A stretch of 64,000 nucleotides of DNA from contig CATLHA010000004.1 in NCBI GenBank assembly GCA_949948745.1, positions 20,376 through 84,375 on the forward strand. The letters are read 5' to 3'. Source of the stretch: an uncultured Caryophanales bacterium. GTDB lineage: Bacteria; Bacillota_I; Bacilli_A; RF39; UBA660. Each line of letters opens with the position of its first letter. Within the stretch, counting starts at the first letter, position 1. Below the pieces are notes generated by a model. The model was not told the DNA's origin. It saw only the letters and a program-made list of their open reading frames with translations, and ran no database searches. Both the position numbers and the translations under genes were made by a program. Positions 47,141 through 56,550 of the stretch are shown in pieces.

Positions 47141-48376
47141 ATGGCACAACAGACAGTATTAAATATTGAAGGAATCAATAATAGTAGTAATGAACTTAAA
47201 ACCCTTTCAGCAGATGTAGCAGAGTTATGTAAGACAATGTATGATGAAATTAAAGCACTAAAAGAAACAAAAGAATTTAAAACTATGAATGCATCAGAAT
47301 TGTATTTTCAAACAATAGATAACTTAAATGGGGTAATTCCCAAATATACAGATGATGTTTTAAAATTTTCTGAATTTTTATCTAATTATGTATTAACGAA
47401 TTATGAGGAAACAGATCAAGAAGCTAAGGCTGAAATAGAAAATGATCTTGAAGAATCACTAGAACAATTAGAAAATGTAAATGAATTAGGTAATGGAGTA
47501 AATCTTGATAAAATATCAGCAAGTGCACAAGGAGCATTAAATGGAGACTTTATTGATAGTTCTAAACTTAAAAAAAGTATGTTTGAAGATGGAGAACTAG
47601 AATTTAAAGTAAGAGAAGATGGATCAGTTCAAATTGTAAAGAATGGAACAGTTTTGGGATATACAACTCAAGATGGAATAACAAACGGAAGTGTAAGTAC
47701 TCAAACAGAAGCATCTGTAACACAGACAGCACCAACAGAACAAACACCAAGTGCTAATCCAGTTACTGAGGCAAGTACGGCAGCAAGTATAGGTATTGCA
47801 ACAGCAACTACAGCAAATCAAATAGCACCAACAATTAATCCGGGTACAGTATCTTCTGGATATTCAGGTTCATTGCATACAAAAGCAAAAGCTACGGATG
47901 GAGTAAAGTCAACGGCTGGGACTATTACTACTGGACATCAGACGTATTCAATCGTACCAGACAGTCAATATAACAATGCTCCTGGAACAATTTCAGAAAG
48001 TGATTATAATCTATTAGTTGCACAGGTAGCAGGGGAATCCGCTAATTCAAAAGATGATATGTTAGGAGTTGCTTGTACAGTATTAAACCGTCTTGAAGCT
48101 GGAAATTTTGGAGGATCTGTACATGAGGTACTACAAAAAGGATACTTCCCATGGGGTGAATCATATAAATCGTATGTACAAGAAGGAAAATCTTATACAA
48201 CAACTGGAGTAGCAAACAGTTCTGGTCAATATGCATCAACTGGATGGGGACAAGAAAAATTACAGGAAGTAACTGCAGCAGTAAACGATGCCTTAGGTGG
48301 TGCTAGAAACGTAGAATCAAACGTATTCTATTACTCTGGAAACGGTGAATATAATAAATTCTCAGATATTGTATAA
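47141..48376 (+). CDS. Type VII substrate with C-terminal SleB-type wall hydrolase
   Basis: The protein is 411 residues from the ATG at 47141 (after GGGTGATAAA). Residues 1 to about 118 form a helical ESX-like domain with IPKYTDDVLKFSEFLS. A connector module (about 121-178) has KISASAQGAL and DGSVQIVKNGTVLGYTTQDG. A Thr/Ala/Ser/Pro-rich linker (about 180-275) leads to a SleB/Hydrolase_2 domain (287-411): AQVAGESANSKDDML with catalytic Glu about 299, GVACTVLNRLEAG, and a C-terminal NVESNVFYYSGNGEYNKF. It lacks a signal peptide, so export through EssC is the natural route. The domain would cut peptidoglycan glycan strands. Confidence 0.87.
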   Translation: MAQQTVLNIEGINNSSNELKTLSADVAELCKTMYDEIKALKETKEFKTMNASELYFQTIDNLNGVIPKYTDDVLKFSEFLSNYVLTNYEETDQEAKAEIENDLEESLEQLENVNELGNGVNLDKISASAQGALNGDFIDSSKLKKSMFEDGELEFKVREDGSVQIVKNGTVLGYTTQDGITNGSVSTQTEASVTQTAPTEQTPSANPVTEASTAASIGIATATTANQIAPTINPGTVSSGYSGSLHTKAKATDGVKSTAGTITTGHQTYSIVPDSQYNNAPGTISESDYNLLVAQVAGESANSKDDMLGVACTVLNRLEAGNFGGSVHEVLQKGYFPWGESYKSYVQEGKSYTTTGVANSSGQYASTGWGQEKLQEVTAAVNDALGGARNVESNVFYYSGNGEYNKFSDIV

Positions 48377-48457
48377 AGATTAACAAAACGTTACTTTTTG
48401 CTATATTAATAAAATTAATTTGTGATAAAATAAAATTACAGGATAGGAGAAAGAAAA

Positions 48458-48835
48458 ATGAAATGTATTAATTACCAAGAAAAATGGCAATATACTTCTG
48501 ACCGTGGAAGTGCAGGTGGAAGTTATGACTATAGTTATAACTATAGTGAAGTTGAAAATGCATGTGCAATTATTAAAAATGGAATTCAAGAAATTGGAAA
48601 TCAATTAAAGGAAATTGATAAAGTTGCCAATGCGATAAGTGAATCAGGAACTACCTGGAAGGGTGAAGATGCAGCTACGTATATTGAGAATATGAAAAAA
48701 TATGAGGTTGATATTCAGGAGCTTAGCAAGGCATATCAAGAAGCAATTAATATTTTACAAAAGACTTCAACTGTGGAGCAAGATAGAGAAACAACTATAG
48801 CAACTCAAGCAAGATCACAATTAGCTATAAAATAA
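48458..48835 (+). CDS. WXG100-family type VII protein
   Basis: The 125-residue protein has an N-terminal extension rich in Tyr/Ser (YDYSYNYSEVENA) before the helical hairpin with TWKGEDAATYI. It is longer than typical WXG100 proteins. It lies 13 bp before the second large KFxxFL-domain protein, repeating the layout of the first pair. GGAGAAAG precedes the ATG. Confidence 0.88.
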   Translation: MKCINYQEKWQYTSDRGSAGGSYDYSYNYSEVENACAIIKNGIQEIGNQLKEIDKVANAISESGTTWKGEDAATYIENMKKYEVDIQELSKAYQEAINILQKTSTVEQDRETTIATQARSQLAIK

Positions 48836-48848
48836 TGGAGGTATTAAA

Positions 48849-50108
48849 ATGGCAGAAGATAAAAAGATACTTGAGGTAGCAGAAGTTTTAGTGCATAGTC
48901 AAACACTAAATACCGCATCTCAAAGTTTAACAGATATATGCAATAATATGTATGACGTAATTACAAAGCTTCAAGAAAATCAATCATTTAAATCAAAATT
49001 AGCATCTGGAGAATACTATTCAAAGTTTGATAGACTGAATGGACAAGTTCCTAAATTTACAGAAGGTGTACTAAAATTTTCTAAATTCTTATCTGGATAT
49101 CTATTAGATTCACATCAAGAAATGGATGAAAATACTAAACAAATGGTAGAACAGACACTTGAAGAATCTTTAAGTCAACTAGCAGCAGTTAGTATTCTTG
49201 GTGGAGCAGCAGTTGATCTCACTAAGATTTCTTCCACCGCACAAGGAGCATTACAAGCAGCATCAAGTGGAGAAGGATGGATTGAAAGTAGTAAGATAAA
49301 TACAGAAGCATTCACGGATACAGGAAATTTAGAATTTGTTACTCGTGATGATGGAAGCATTATGATTACAAGAAATGGTGTACCAATAGGATTTACAACA
49401 GAAGAAGGAATTATAAAAAATGAATCTACTGCTAGTGAAGCAGTAGTTGTAACAGAGTCTAATAATTCTAGTGATTCAGCTGAAAAATATATGAGTCAAT
49501 CCGAATATGAAACTCTACCTGAAATGCAAAAACAAATAGTAGATAAAGAGGGTTATAAAGTTGTATCTGACAGTGAGTATGTTAAGATGTCACAAGGAAC
49601 AGGTCAAAATAAGGCAGACTCTTATGATGCACGAATATCATCAGAGTCACAAGCCCAGGTTGAAAGGGTCAATGCTAGTCAAGCAATTGCACAAAATGAA
49701 ATTTCTACAAGGAAAGAATTACTAGCAAATATAGATAAAGAAAGCAATGAAGCATATGATGTTTATACTAATCCTAATGCTAGTTATATTGAACAAGAAG
49801 AAGCACGTGTAAAAATGGATTCTCTAAAATGGCAAAAGGATACTGTAAGTAGGGAAATATCAGATTTAGAGTCAGGAAAAGTTTTAGATTTAAAACCATA
49901 TCTCGATCAAAAAGCAGATATTCCAGTTGCTAATGCAAAGGAATTTACGAAACCGGGATGGTTTAATGATTGGGCACTAAATGGAGTAGAGAAACTTAGT
50001 TATGATCCTCAAACTAAAATGTATAAAGCATATAATTCAGAGGGAAAGTATATGCAAGATTTTAGCATAGAATATCTATCGAATGCTTCAATAAATTATA
50101 AAGATTAA
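48849..50108 (+). CDS. Second type VII substrate with variable C-terminus
   Basis: The 419-residue protein shares with the 47141 protein the N-terminal helical domain (VPKFTEGVLKFSKFLSGYLL near 73-92) and the connector (KISSTAQGAL near 125; DGSIMITRNGVPIGFTTEEG near 175-195). After this come YMSQSEYETLPEMQKQIV and a helical stretch, then a C-terminal part with KPGWFNDWALNGVEK. It has no recognised catalytic domain. The C-terminus is a candidate new effector domain or adaptor. GGAGG precedes the ATG. A terminator follows, so no immunity gene follows on the same transcript. Confidence 0.85.
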   Translation: MAEDKKILEVAEVLVHSQTLNTASQSLTDICNNMYDVITKLQENQSFKSKLASGEYYSKFDRLNGQVPKFTEGVLKFSKFLSGYLLDSHQEMDENTKQMVEQTLEESLSQLAAVSILGGAAVDLTKISSTAQGALQAASSGEGWIESSKINTEAFTDTGNLEFVTRDDGSIMITRNGVPIGFTTEEGIIKNESTASEAVVVTESNNSSDSAEKYMSQSEYETLPEMQKQIVDKEGYKVVSDSEYVKMSQGTGQNKADSYDARISSESQAQVERVNASQAIAQNEISTRKELLANIDKESNEAYDVYTNPNASYIEQEEARVKMDSLKWQKDTVSREISDLESGKVLDLKPYLDQKADIPVANAKEFTKPGWFNDWALNGVEKLSYDPQTKMYKAYNSEGKYMQDFSIEYLSNASINYKD

Positions 50109-50117
50109 AATATATCC

Positions 50118-50145
50118 AAGGCGTAAACAAAATGCCTTTTTATTT
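50118..50145 (+). terminator. Terminator between the substrate genes and essC
   Basis: AAGGCGT and ATGCCTT (with one G-U pair) flank a 9-base loop, followed by TTTTATTTT. Confidence 0.65.
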
Positions 50146-50160
50146 TACCCAAAAAACATA

Positions 50161-50188
50161 TTGGATATTTACCCATCTATGGTATAAT
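50161..50188 (+). promoter_or_regulatory. Promoter of the essC operon
   Basis: TTGGAT (50161-50166), 16 bp, TATAAT (50183-50188) with a TGG extended -10. Confidence 0.65.
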
Positions 50189-50215
50189 AATTATATATGA
50201 TAATAGGGGTGGGCT

Positions 50216-53200
50216 ATGAAAATTACTATTATAAGAGAGAATAAATTAGAACATTTTATATTACCTGAACAAGTAGAAGGAAACTACTGGGTTTTATATA
50301 CAGATAAACGTGGAAAATCAAAAGAATTAGTCAATGTTATCGCACAAGATAATCACTGGATAATGAAGCAAAATAAAGATGTTTCTATTATAAGCCTAGA
50401 TGGTGCCAATCGATATGAAGAAGTATCCTTAGAAAATGACCAATTCTATTTTTTAAATCTAGAAACAGAAAAAATGATTCTTTTCTGTTCTAGTTTTTGT
50501 GATGACAACTTATTAAATTACGATATTACATCAGCAAATGCAATTCCCATTGGTCAAGATGAGTCCAATACAATCGTTATGAACAACCCACTCGTTCGTA
50601 GTGTACAACTAAAAATTCAATTTGATGAAAAAGGAGCAGTATTATCTCCAACTGGAAATGGTGTATATTTAAATAATAAAATAATTAGCGCAAATAAATT
50701 TTTAACAATAGGAGATATTATTTATATTTATGGATTAAAAATTATTTATATGGGAAGATTTTTATCGATACAAAATCCCAAAAATCAATATTTAATTAAA
50801 CAAGATACTTTAGCATTAAGAAATCCCGAGGATATGAATGTCGTTGAAGAAGGAGAAGAAATCGATTTAGCAGATCTTGAATTATACAAAGAAGAGGATT
50901 ATTTTTATCAGTCTCCAAGATTACGAAGTTCCATTGAAAAGAAAGAAATCAAAATAGACGCCCCTCCAGGAAGACAAGATCAACAAAAAGCTCCTTGGAT
51001 ATTTACAGTAGGGCCAATGCTAACTATGGCTTGTACTTCCATTATGTCAGGATTTACTGCTGTTATGGGATTGATGGATGGAACTCGTAGTAAAGCAACG
51101 GCCATTCCTTCTCTAATTATGTGTTTTACAATGATGACAGGTACACTACTTTTACCTTCACTTTCTAGAAGATATCAAAGAAAGCAAAAGGAAAAACGTG
51201 AAAAATATAGACAAGAAAAATATCGTAAATATTTATTTAACATAGAACAACAAATTGATACAGAAATGAAAAAACAAATGCAAATTCTAAACGAGATATA
51301 TCTCCCGTTAGAAGTTTGTGAGAACATCATAATGAATAAAAAGCGTGTTTTATGGGAAAGAAGAACAGCAGACAATGATTTTTTATCAGTTCGTTTGGGA
51401 ATTGGAATTGTTCCTGCAGAAATAGACTTAAAAGCACCAAATCAAGGATTTACTCTAGATGAAGATAATTTAATGGCTGAAGTGGATAAAATTGTTTATA
51501 AATCAAGAGAACTAATGAATGTACCAGTTGGTATGAATTTAGCAGAAAAAAATATTGTTGCCGTTATGGGATTAGAAGAAGAACGTGCTATTTTTATGAA
51601 TAATTTAATTCTTCAACTAATTACTTTTCAGAGTTATACGAACTTAAAAATAGTTTATTTACTAGATAAAGTTGAGGAAGAAGATTATAACTTTGCGAAA
51701 GTACTACCACACTGCTGGGATAACAATAAAACAATTCACTTTTTTGCTACAAATTCAGAAGAAATGAAAACAATTGATGCTTACTTACAATCTATTATAG
51801 AAGAAAGAAAAAGTCAGGCATCAGATAGAGAAAATAAAAATAGCGACTTTAGAAATTTTCCACCATATTACATTATCATCACGAATAGTTATAAATCAGT
51901 TAAAAACTTAGGAATTATTCGTGAAATACTAAATTCACAAGTAAATTATGGATTTTCTTTATTAATGCTAACAGATTTAATTTCACAATTACCAAAGGAA
52001 TGTGAGACATTCTTAGATATTTTAGAAAAAACATCAGGTCTTGTTGAAAATGAATTAATTTCAACAAAACAGAAGAAATTTACAATTGATCATAACCCAC
52101 TAATTAGTCTAGAACGTTGCAGTGCAAGACTTGCCAATATTCCAATTATGGCAGAAGATGAAAATTCTATTTTACCAACAATGATTACATTCCTAGAAAT
52201 GTATGGAGTCGGAATGGTAGAGCAACTAAATTCAACAAATGCTTGGAAGGTAAATGATCCAACTACTTCCCTAAGTGCACCTGTTGGAGTATACGCTGGA
52301 GGAGAATTATTTAAATTAGATCTTCATGAAAAACAACACGGACCACACGGATTAATCGCAGGTTCTACTGGTAGTGGTAAGAGTGAATTTATCATTACTT
52401 ATGTATTATCTATGGCAATTAATTATCACCCTGATGAAGTTCAATTTGTATTAATCGACTATAAAGGTGGTGGGCTTGCTGGAGCCTTTGAAAATAGAGA
52501 AACAGGAATCAAACTTCCCCACTTAGCAGGTACCATTACAAACTTAGACACCATTGAAATGAATAGAAGTCTTGCATCAATTCAAAGTGAATTAAGAAGA
52601 CGTCAAAGAATGTTTAATGAAGCAAGAGAATCTTTAGATGAAAGTACAATTGATATTTATAAATATCAAAAATTATATAGACAAGGTTTAGTAAAAGAAC
52701 CCATGTCCCACTTATTCATTATTTCGGATGAGTTTGCTGAATTAAAACAACAACAACCAGAATTTATGCAGCAATTAATTTCAACAGCACGTATTGGACG
52801 TAGTTTAGGTGTTCACTTAATTCTAGCGACACAGAAACCAAGTGGTGTTGTAAATGATCAAATTTGGTCAAACTCTAAATTTAAAGTCTGCTTAAAAGTA
52901 CAGGAAAAAGCAGATAGTAATGACATGATTAAAAGGCCAGATGCCGCTATGTTAAAAGAAACAGGAAGATTTTATTTGCAAGTTGGATATAATGAATATT
53001 TTGCCTTGGGTCAATCTGCATGGTGTGGAGCAAAATATTATCCATCAGAAAGACTAAAACGTAAAATGGATGATTCTGTAACATTTGTAGATAGTATCGG
53101 TTCCGTTACTATGACTGTTTCTGACAAAAAGAAACAAGAAAAGATAGTAGATGTTGGTGAACAATTACCAAATATTGTAAAATATCTAATTGGAATTGCT

Positions 53201-54844
53201 GAAAAAGAGAATATTCAAGTAAAACAACTATGGTTAGATAGAATTCCAGATGTAATTTATATTAACGATTTAAAGAAAAAATATAATTATCAAAAAGAAA
53301 ACTTCGTTCTTAATCCAGTCATTGGAGAATATGACGATCCAAATAATCAAAGACAAGATATATTAACAGTACCATTATCAAAAAAGGGACATCTTGCCAT
53401 TTATGGTATTACTGGTAGTGGTAAAGAAAATCTATTATCTGCAATGATTTATTCATTAATTACAACATATACGCCAGAAGAAGTAAATATCTATATTGCA
53501 GATCTTGGAGCAGAAACACTAAGAATGTTCCTACGTGCTCCACAAGTTGGAGATGTAGCTCTAACCTATGATGCAGAAAAAATGAAAAATCTAATGAAAA
53601 TGGTTAGAGAAGAAATTGAAAAAAGAAAAGATTTATTCTTAGAATATAATGGAGACTATCAAACATATTGTAAGAAAAGTGGAAGCAGCGTACCAAATAT
53701 TGTAGTCATCATTAATAACTTTGAAGCTTTCTTAGAACTATATAGCCCATTAGAAGAGGATATTCTACAATTAACAAGAGAAGGTTTAAAATACGGAATT
53801 ATCTTTGTAATTGCTGCAACAAATGCCAATACAATTCGATATAAATTAGCTCAAAATATAGGTCAAAAGTTAGTATTACAACTAAATGATAATTCAGAAT
53901 ATATGGGATTAATCGGTAGAACAAATGGAGTATACCCATCCAAAATAGCAGGACGTGGACTTGTTCGAATCGAAGAGGTTTACGAATTCCAAACAGCGTA
54001 TATTAGTGATAATATTTCTGATACAGTAAAACAAACGACTGAACTTTTAGCATCTCAAATTAAAACGGAAGCAAAACCAATACCAATTCTTCCAGAAATA
54101 GTAAGTGTAGAATTTGTTAGAGATAAAGTAAAAGGATTGTCTAGTGTTCCAATTGGTGTATCTACTGAGGAATTAAGTGTTGTTTCCTTTGATTTAACTA
54201 AAAACTTAATCCAATTAGTATGTACTTCAGAGTTACAAATTACAGAAAGCTTTTTAGCTGGATTTACAGAGGTACTATTAGAAGCTGGAGAAATATTATC
54301 TGTAGTAATCGATGTTGAAAAAATACTATCAAAAGATAATTTTGCAACCTCTATGTACTTTGGTGAAAACATCAATGATATATATAAATTTTTAGAAGAG
54401 GATATTATTAATAAGTTTAATTTAATTAATTCAAAACCACTAGAAGAAAGACAAAATATTCAAATTAAACAAGTGGTATGTACTATTGTTGGATTTAGTA
54501 AATTCTATGAAAGTTTAGATGCAACAAAGAAAAAGAACTTCACAGTACTATTAAAGAGTGCAAAAATGATTAATAAATATTCATTTATCTTTGTAGATAC
54601 TGCAAATGGAATGAAGAAAGTAGCCTATGAGCCTTGGTATAAAGAATACATTAGTGGAGAAGATGGTCTATGGATTGGTTCAGGGGTATCAAATCAAATG
54701 ACACTTCGTTTAAATAAAACAACAAGAGAAATGAGAGAAGAAATTAAGAATAACTTTGGTTTCTATATTAGAAAAGGAAATCCAATACTAATTAAAGTCT
54801 TAGAAAATGAAAAGATTAGTAAGGAGGTTAATGATGCAAAATAA
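50216..54844 (+). CDS. essC: Type VII secretion motor EssC
   Basis: The 1542-residue FtsK/SpoIIIE-type ATPase has N-terminal FHA-like domains (about 1-230), two membrane helices (about 260-320), then three ATPase modules. Module 1 has Walker A GSTGSGKSE near 717 and Walker B IISDEFAE near 832. Module 2 has GITGSGKEN near 1064, with a weak Walker B (VVIINNFEAF, no acidic pair). Module 3 lacks a P-loop (VCTSELQITES). This matches Firmicutes EssC, with one clearly intact motor module. GGGGTGGG precedes the ATG, and the esaB-like gene overlaps its end. Confidence 0.96.
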   Translation: MKITIIRENKLEHFILPEQVEGNYWVLYTDKRGKSKELVNVIAQDNHWIMKQNKDVSIISLDGANRYEEVSLENDQFYFLNLETEKMILFCSSFCDDNLLNYDITSANAIPIGQDESNTIVMNNPLVRSVQLKIQFDEKGAVLSPTGNGVYLNNKIISANKFLTIGDIIYIYGLKIIYMGRFLSIQNPKNQYLIKQDTLALRNPEDMNVVEEGEEIDLADLELYKEEDYFYQSPRLRSSIEKKEIKIDAPPGRQDQQKAPWIFTVGPMLTMACTSIMSGFTAVMGLMDGTRSKATAIPSLIMCFTMMTGTLLLPSLSRRYQRKQKEKREKYRQEKYRKYLFNIEQQIDTEMKKQMQILNEIYLPLEVCENIIMNKKRVLWERRTADNDFLSVRLGIGIVPAEIDLKAPNQGFTLDEDNLMAEVDKIVYKSRELMNVPVGMNLAEKNIVAVMGLEEERAIFMNNLILQLITFQSYTNLKIVYLLDKVEEEDYNFAKVLPHCWDNNKTIHFFATNSEEMKTIDAYLQSIIEERKSQASDRENKNSDFRNFPPYYIIITNSYKSVKNLGIIREILNSQVNYGFSLLMLTDLISQLPKECETFLDILEKTSGLVENELISTKQKKFTIDHNPLISLERCSARLANIPIMAEDENSILPTMITFLEMYGVGMVEQLNSTNAWKVNDPTTSLSAPVGVYAGGELFKLDLHEKQHGPHGLIAGSTGSGKSEFIITYVLSMAINYHPDEVQFVLIDYKGGGLAGAFENRETGIKLPHLAGTITNLDTIEMNRSLASIQSELRRRQRMFNEARESLDESTIDIYKYQKLYRQGLVKEPMSHLFIISDEFAELKQQQPEFMQQLISTARIGRSLGVHLILATQKPSGVVNDQIWSNSKFKVCLKVQEKADSNDMIKRPDAAMLKETGRFYLQVGYNEYFALGQSAWCGAKYYPSERLKRKMDDSVTFVDSIGSVTMTVSDKKKQEKIVDVGEQLPNIVKYLIGIAEKENIQVKQLWLDRIPDVIYINDLKKKYNYQKENFVLNPVIGEYDDPNNQRQDILTVPLSKKGHLAIYGITGSGKENLLSAMIYSLITTYTPEEVNIYIADLGAETLRMFLRAPQVGDVALTYDAEKMKNLMKMVREEIEKRKDLFLEYNGDYQTYCKKSGSSVPNIVVIINNFEAFLELYSPLEEDILQLTREGLKYGIIFVIAATNANTIRYKLAQNIGQKLVLQLNDNSEYMGLIGRTNGVYPSKIAGRGLVRIEEVYEFQTAYISDNISDTVKQTTELLASQIKTEAKPIPILPEIVSVEFVRDKVKGLSSVPIGVSTEELSVVSFDLTKNLIQLVCTSELQITESFLAGFTEVLLEAGEILSVVIDVEKILSKDNFATSMYFGENINDIYKFLEEDIINKFNLINSKPLEERQNIQIKQVVCTIVGFSKFYESLDATKKKNFTVLLKSAKMINKYSFIFVDTANGMKKVAYEPWYKEYISGEDGLWIGSGVSNQMTLRLNKTTREMREEIKNNFGFYIRKGNPILIKVLENEKISKEVNDAK

Positions 54845-55088
54845 AATATTAATTGTATTAGAAGTACCAGCTATTGAGAAAAAATATAATGTATTTTTAC
54901 CTATCAATAAAAAAATAAGCAGTATCATTTTTCTCCTAACTAAAGCTATTTCAGAATTAACATCAGATTCTTATAAAATTCGTGGAAATGAAAGGTTATA
55001 TGACAAAATAAATGGAGAAAAATACGATAATAATGTTTATTTAAAAGATTCAAACCTAAAAAATGGATCTATCGTAATTTTAATATAG
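54831..55088 (+). CDS. esaB: EsaB/YukD-like ubiquitin-fold protein
   Basis: The 85-residue protein (MMQNKILIVLEVPAIEKKYN) has the YukD beta-grasp layout: DxxLP-like FLPINKKISSIIFLLTKAI and the final NGSIVILI strand. AAGGAGG lies 4 bases upstream, inside essC; the frame overlaps the essC stop by 14 bases. EsaB/YukD are small regulatory or core proteins of T7SSb loci. Position right after essC is unusual (it more often precedes it) but supports the call. Confidence 0.8.
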   Translation: MMQNKILIVLEVPAIEKKYNVFLPINKKISSIIFLLTKAISELTSDSYKIRGNERLYDKINGEKYDNNVYLKDSNLKNGSIVILI

Positions 55089-55096
55089 GAGGGTTT

Positions 55097-55393
55097 ATGA
55101 ATTTAATAGAAAAAATGTCTGAAGTAAATAACATCGGTGGAAAAATTAAAGAAGAAGGCGCTAAGTTTGATGAATTAATGAATAAAATGTATCAAACAAT
55201 TGAGTCCCTTCAAACAAATTGGACAGGAAACCAGGATGATTACTTGGTATTTATGAGTCGAGTAGCAAAAGAAGAAAAGAATATGCGGATGGTTGGAAAA
55301 ATTATTGGAGAATATGGACAACTTCTACAAGATACAGCAACAAATACAAAAACATTAAGTGATACAATCAAAACAACAGTGGAAAGGGTGTAG
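55097..55393 (+). CDS. WXG100-like protein
   Basis: The 98-residue protein forms a helical hairpin with a WTGN turn (NWTGNQDDYLVFM). AGGAGGG precedes the ATG. It begins a run of six tightly packed small helical proteins after essC and esaB; because of its position it could be the structural ESX protein for this EssC. Apart from the turn, it is dissimilar to the other WXG100 proteins here. Confidence 0.85.
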   Translation: MNLIEKMSEVNNIGGKIKEEGAKFDELMNKMYQTIESLQTNWTGNQDDYLVFMSRVAKEEKNMRMVGKIIGEYGQLLQDTATNTKTLSDTIKTTVERV

Positions 55394-55396
55394 AAT

Positions 55397-55903
55397 ATGA
55401 ATTGTGAATATATTGAATTAGAATTAGATCAGATTAAAGCAGAACACAGTGGAAATATGGTACCAAAGCTTGTGACGAAATCATCTTCCTTCTATTCTTC
55501 CTTTCTTTCTTCCTCTGTTTATACTACACTAAGTGGGGTAGGAAAACATAATATTTCAGGTATGATAAAGAAAGTAGCCTCTGAAATTGAAGGTGTCAAA
55601 AATTCGATGAATAATCTAACTAGTTTTGTAGAAGAATGTCATGATAATTATTTAAATTTAGATACATTCTTAGTAAGTGCAACAAATGGGGTAACGACAA
55701 GCTCTAGTGCAAACTCTGTTATTGGAAATATGAGTACTTTGGATTATATTCATTTAGATTTTGAAATACCAAATAGTAGCGTTAAATTAGATTATGAATT
55801 TGAATTTCATCCAATCGTAAGAGAAGAAAAAGCTCTACTTAGTGCATTTCAAGGCGCAGATAATAAAACAAATATAAAAAAGGATGAGGAGGAAAGCATA
55901 TGA
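55397..55903 (+). CDS. Unknown helical protein of the essC operon
   Basis: The 168-residue protein has a Ser-rich stretch (SSSFYSSFLSSSVY, near 31-44), a long helix (MIKKVASEIEGVKNSMNNL) and a C-terminal part with FEIPNSSVKLDYEFEFHP. It has no WxG turn and no membrane helix, so it is not EssA or EssB. It sits 3 bp after the WXG100-like gene and overlaps the next by 4 bp. It may be an accessory or adaptor in the ESX set. Confidence 0.75.
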   Translation: MNCEYIELELDQIKAEHSGNMVPKLVTKSSSFYSSFLSSSVYTTLSGVGKHNISGMIKKVASEIEGVKNSMNNLTSFVEECHDNYLNLDTFLVSATNGVTTSSSANSVIGNMSTLDYIHLDFEIPNSSVKLDYEFEFHPIVREEKALLSAFQGADNKTNIKKDEEESI

Positions 55904-56205
55904 GAAAAATAAAAATGACATTTAAAAATGTATATGCAATCTCTGAAACAATTAATGAGTTAAGTAATGATTTAAATATGCGTAGATTAGAATTAGATTC
56001 TATCTTAAAATCGATTGAATCAACACATACTTGGATAGGTAATGATGAAGCTAGTTATTATAAATTAATTCAAGAAAAATATATGACGGCTTTAAAAAGT
56101 ATGAATAATGCACTAGATGAGTATAGTGTATTCTTAGAAAAAAGTTGTAAAGCAAAAGAAAGCTTAGAAAACGATATGGCTTCTAAAGAAATAACAATAT
56201 GCTAG
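55900..56205 (+). CDS. WXG100-like protein
   Basis: The 101-residue helical hairpin has a WIGN turn (HTWIGNDEASYY). Its ATG overlaps the previous stop region by 4 bases. AGGAGGAAAG lies upstream. It is part of the post-essC array. Confidence 0.85.
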   Translation: MRKIKMTFKNVYAISETINELSNDLNMRRLELDSILKSIESTHTWIGNDEASYYKLIQEKYMTALKSMNNALDEYSVFLEKSCKAKESLENDMASKEITIC

Positions 56206-56214
56206 GGGGTACTT

Positions 56215-56538
56215 ATGGATAAGGAAGAAATAATTACAAAAAATCTCGAAGCGAAAAAAGAACAGTTGTCAAAGAAACTAGAAGAGATTAAAGAAATCAT
56301 CGATCATGCAAAATCACAAATGAATATTATTGGAGAAGAAGAAAATATAGTTTGGTATAGTAATGCTTCTAAAAATCTATATGATAAATTTGAAAATGAT
56401 TATAATAAATATTTGCATTTAGATGATAGTTTTCATACCATTGTCGAATTCTTAAATCAAGTTTGCACTAGTTATGAGGATTTGAATTCACAAGTTATAG
56501 ATAATATAGGAAAAATAGAAAGTACAAAAATAGAATAG
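56215..56538 (+). CDS. Divergent WXG100-like protein
   Basis: The 107-residue helical protein has a WYSN turn in place of WxG (VWYSNASKNLYDKFENDY). It is highly charged and coiled-coil-like in the first helix. AGGGGG precedes the ATG, 9 bp after the previous gene. Confidence 0.78.
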   Translation: MDKEEIITKNLEAKKEQLSKKLEEIKEIIDHAKSQMNIIGEEENIVWYSNASKNLYDKFENDYNKYLHLDDSFHTIVEFLNQVCTSYEDLNSQVIDNIGKIESTKIE

Positions 56539-56550
56539 GAGGTAGACAGA

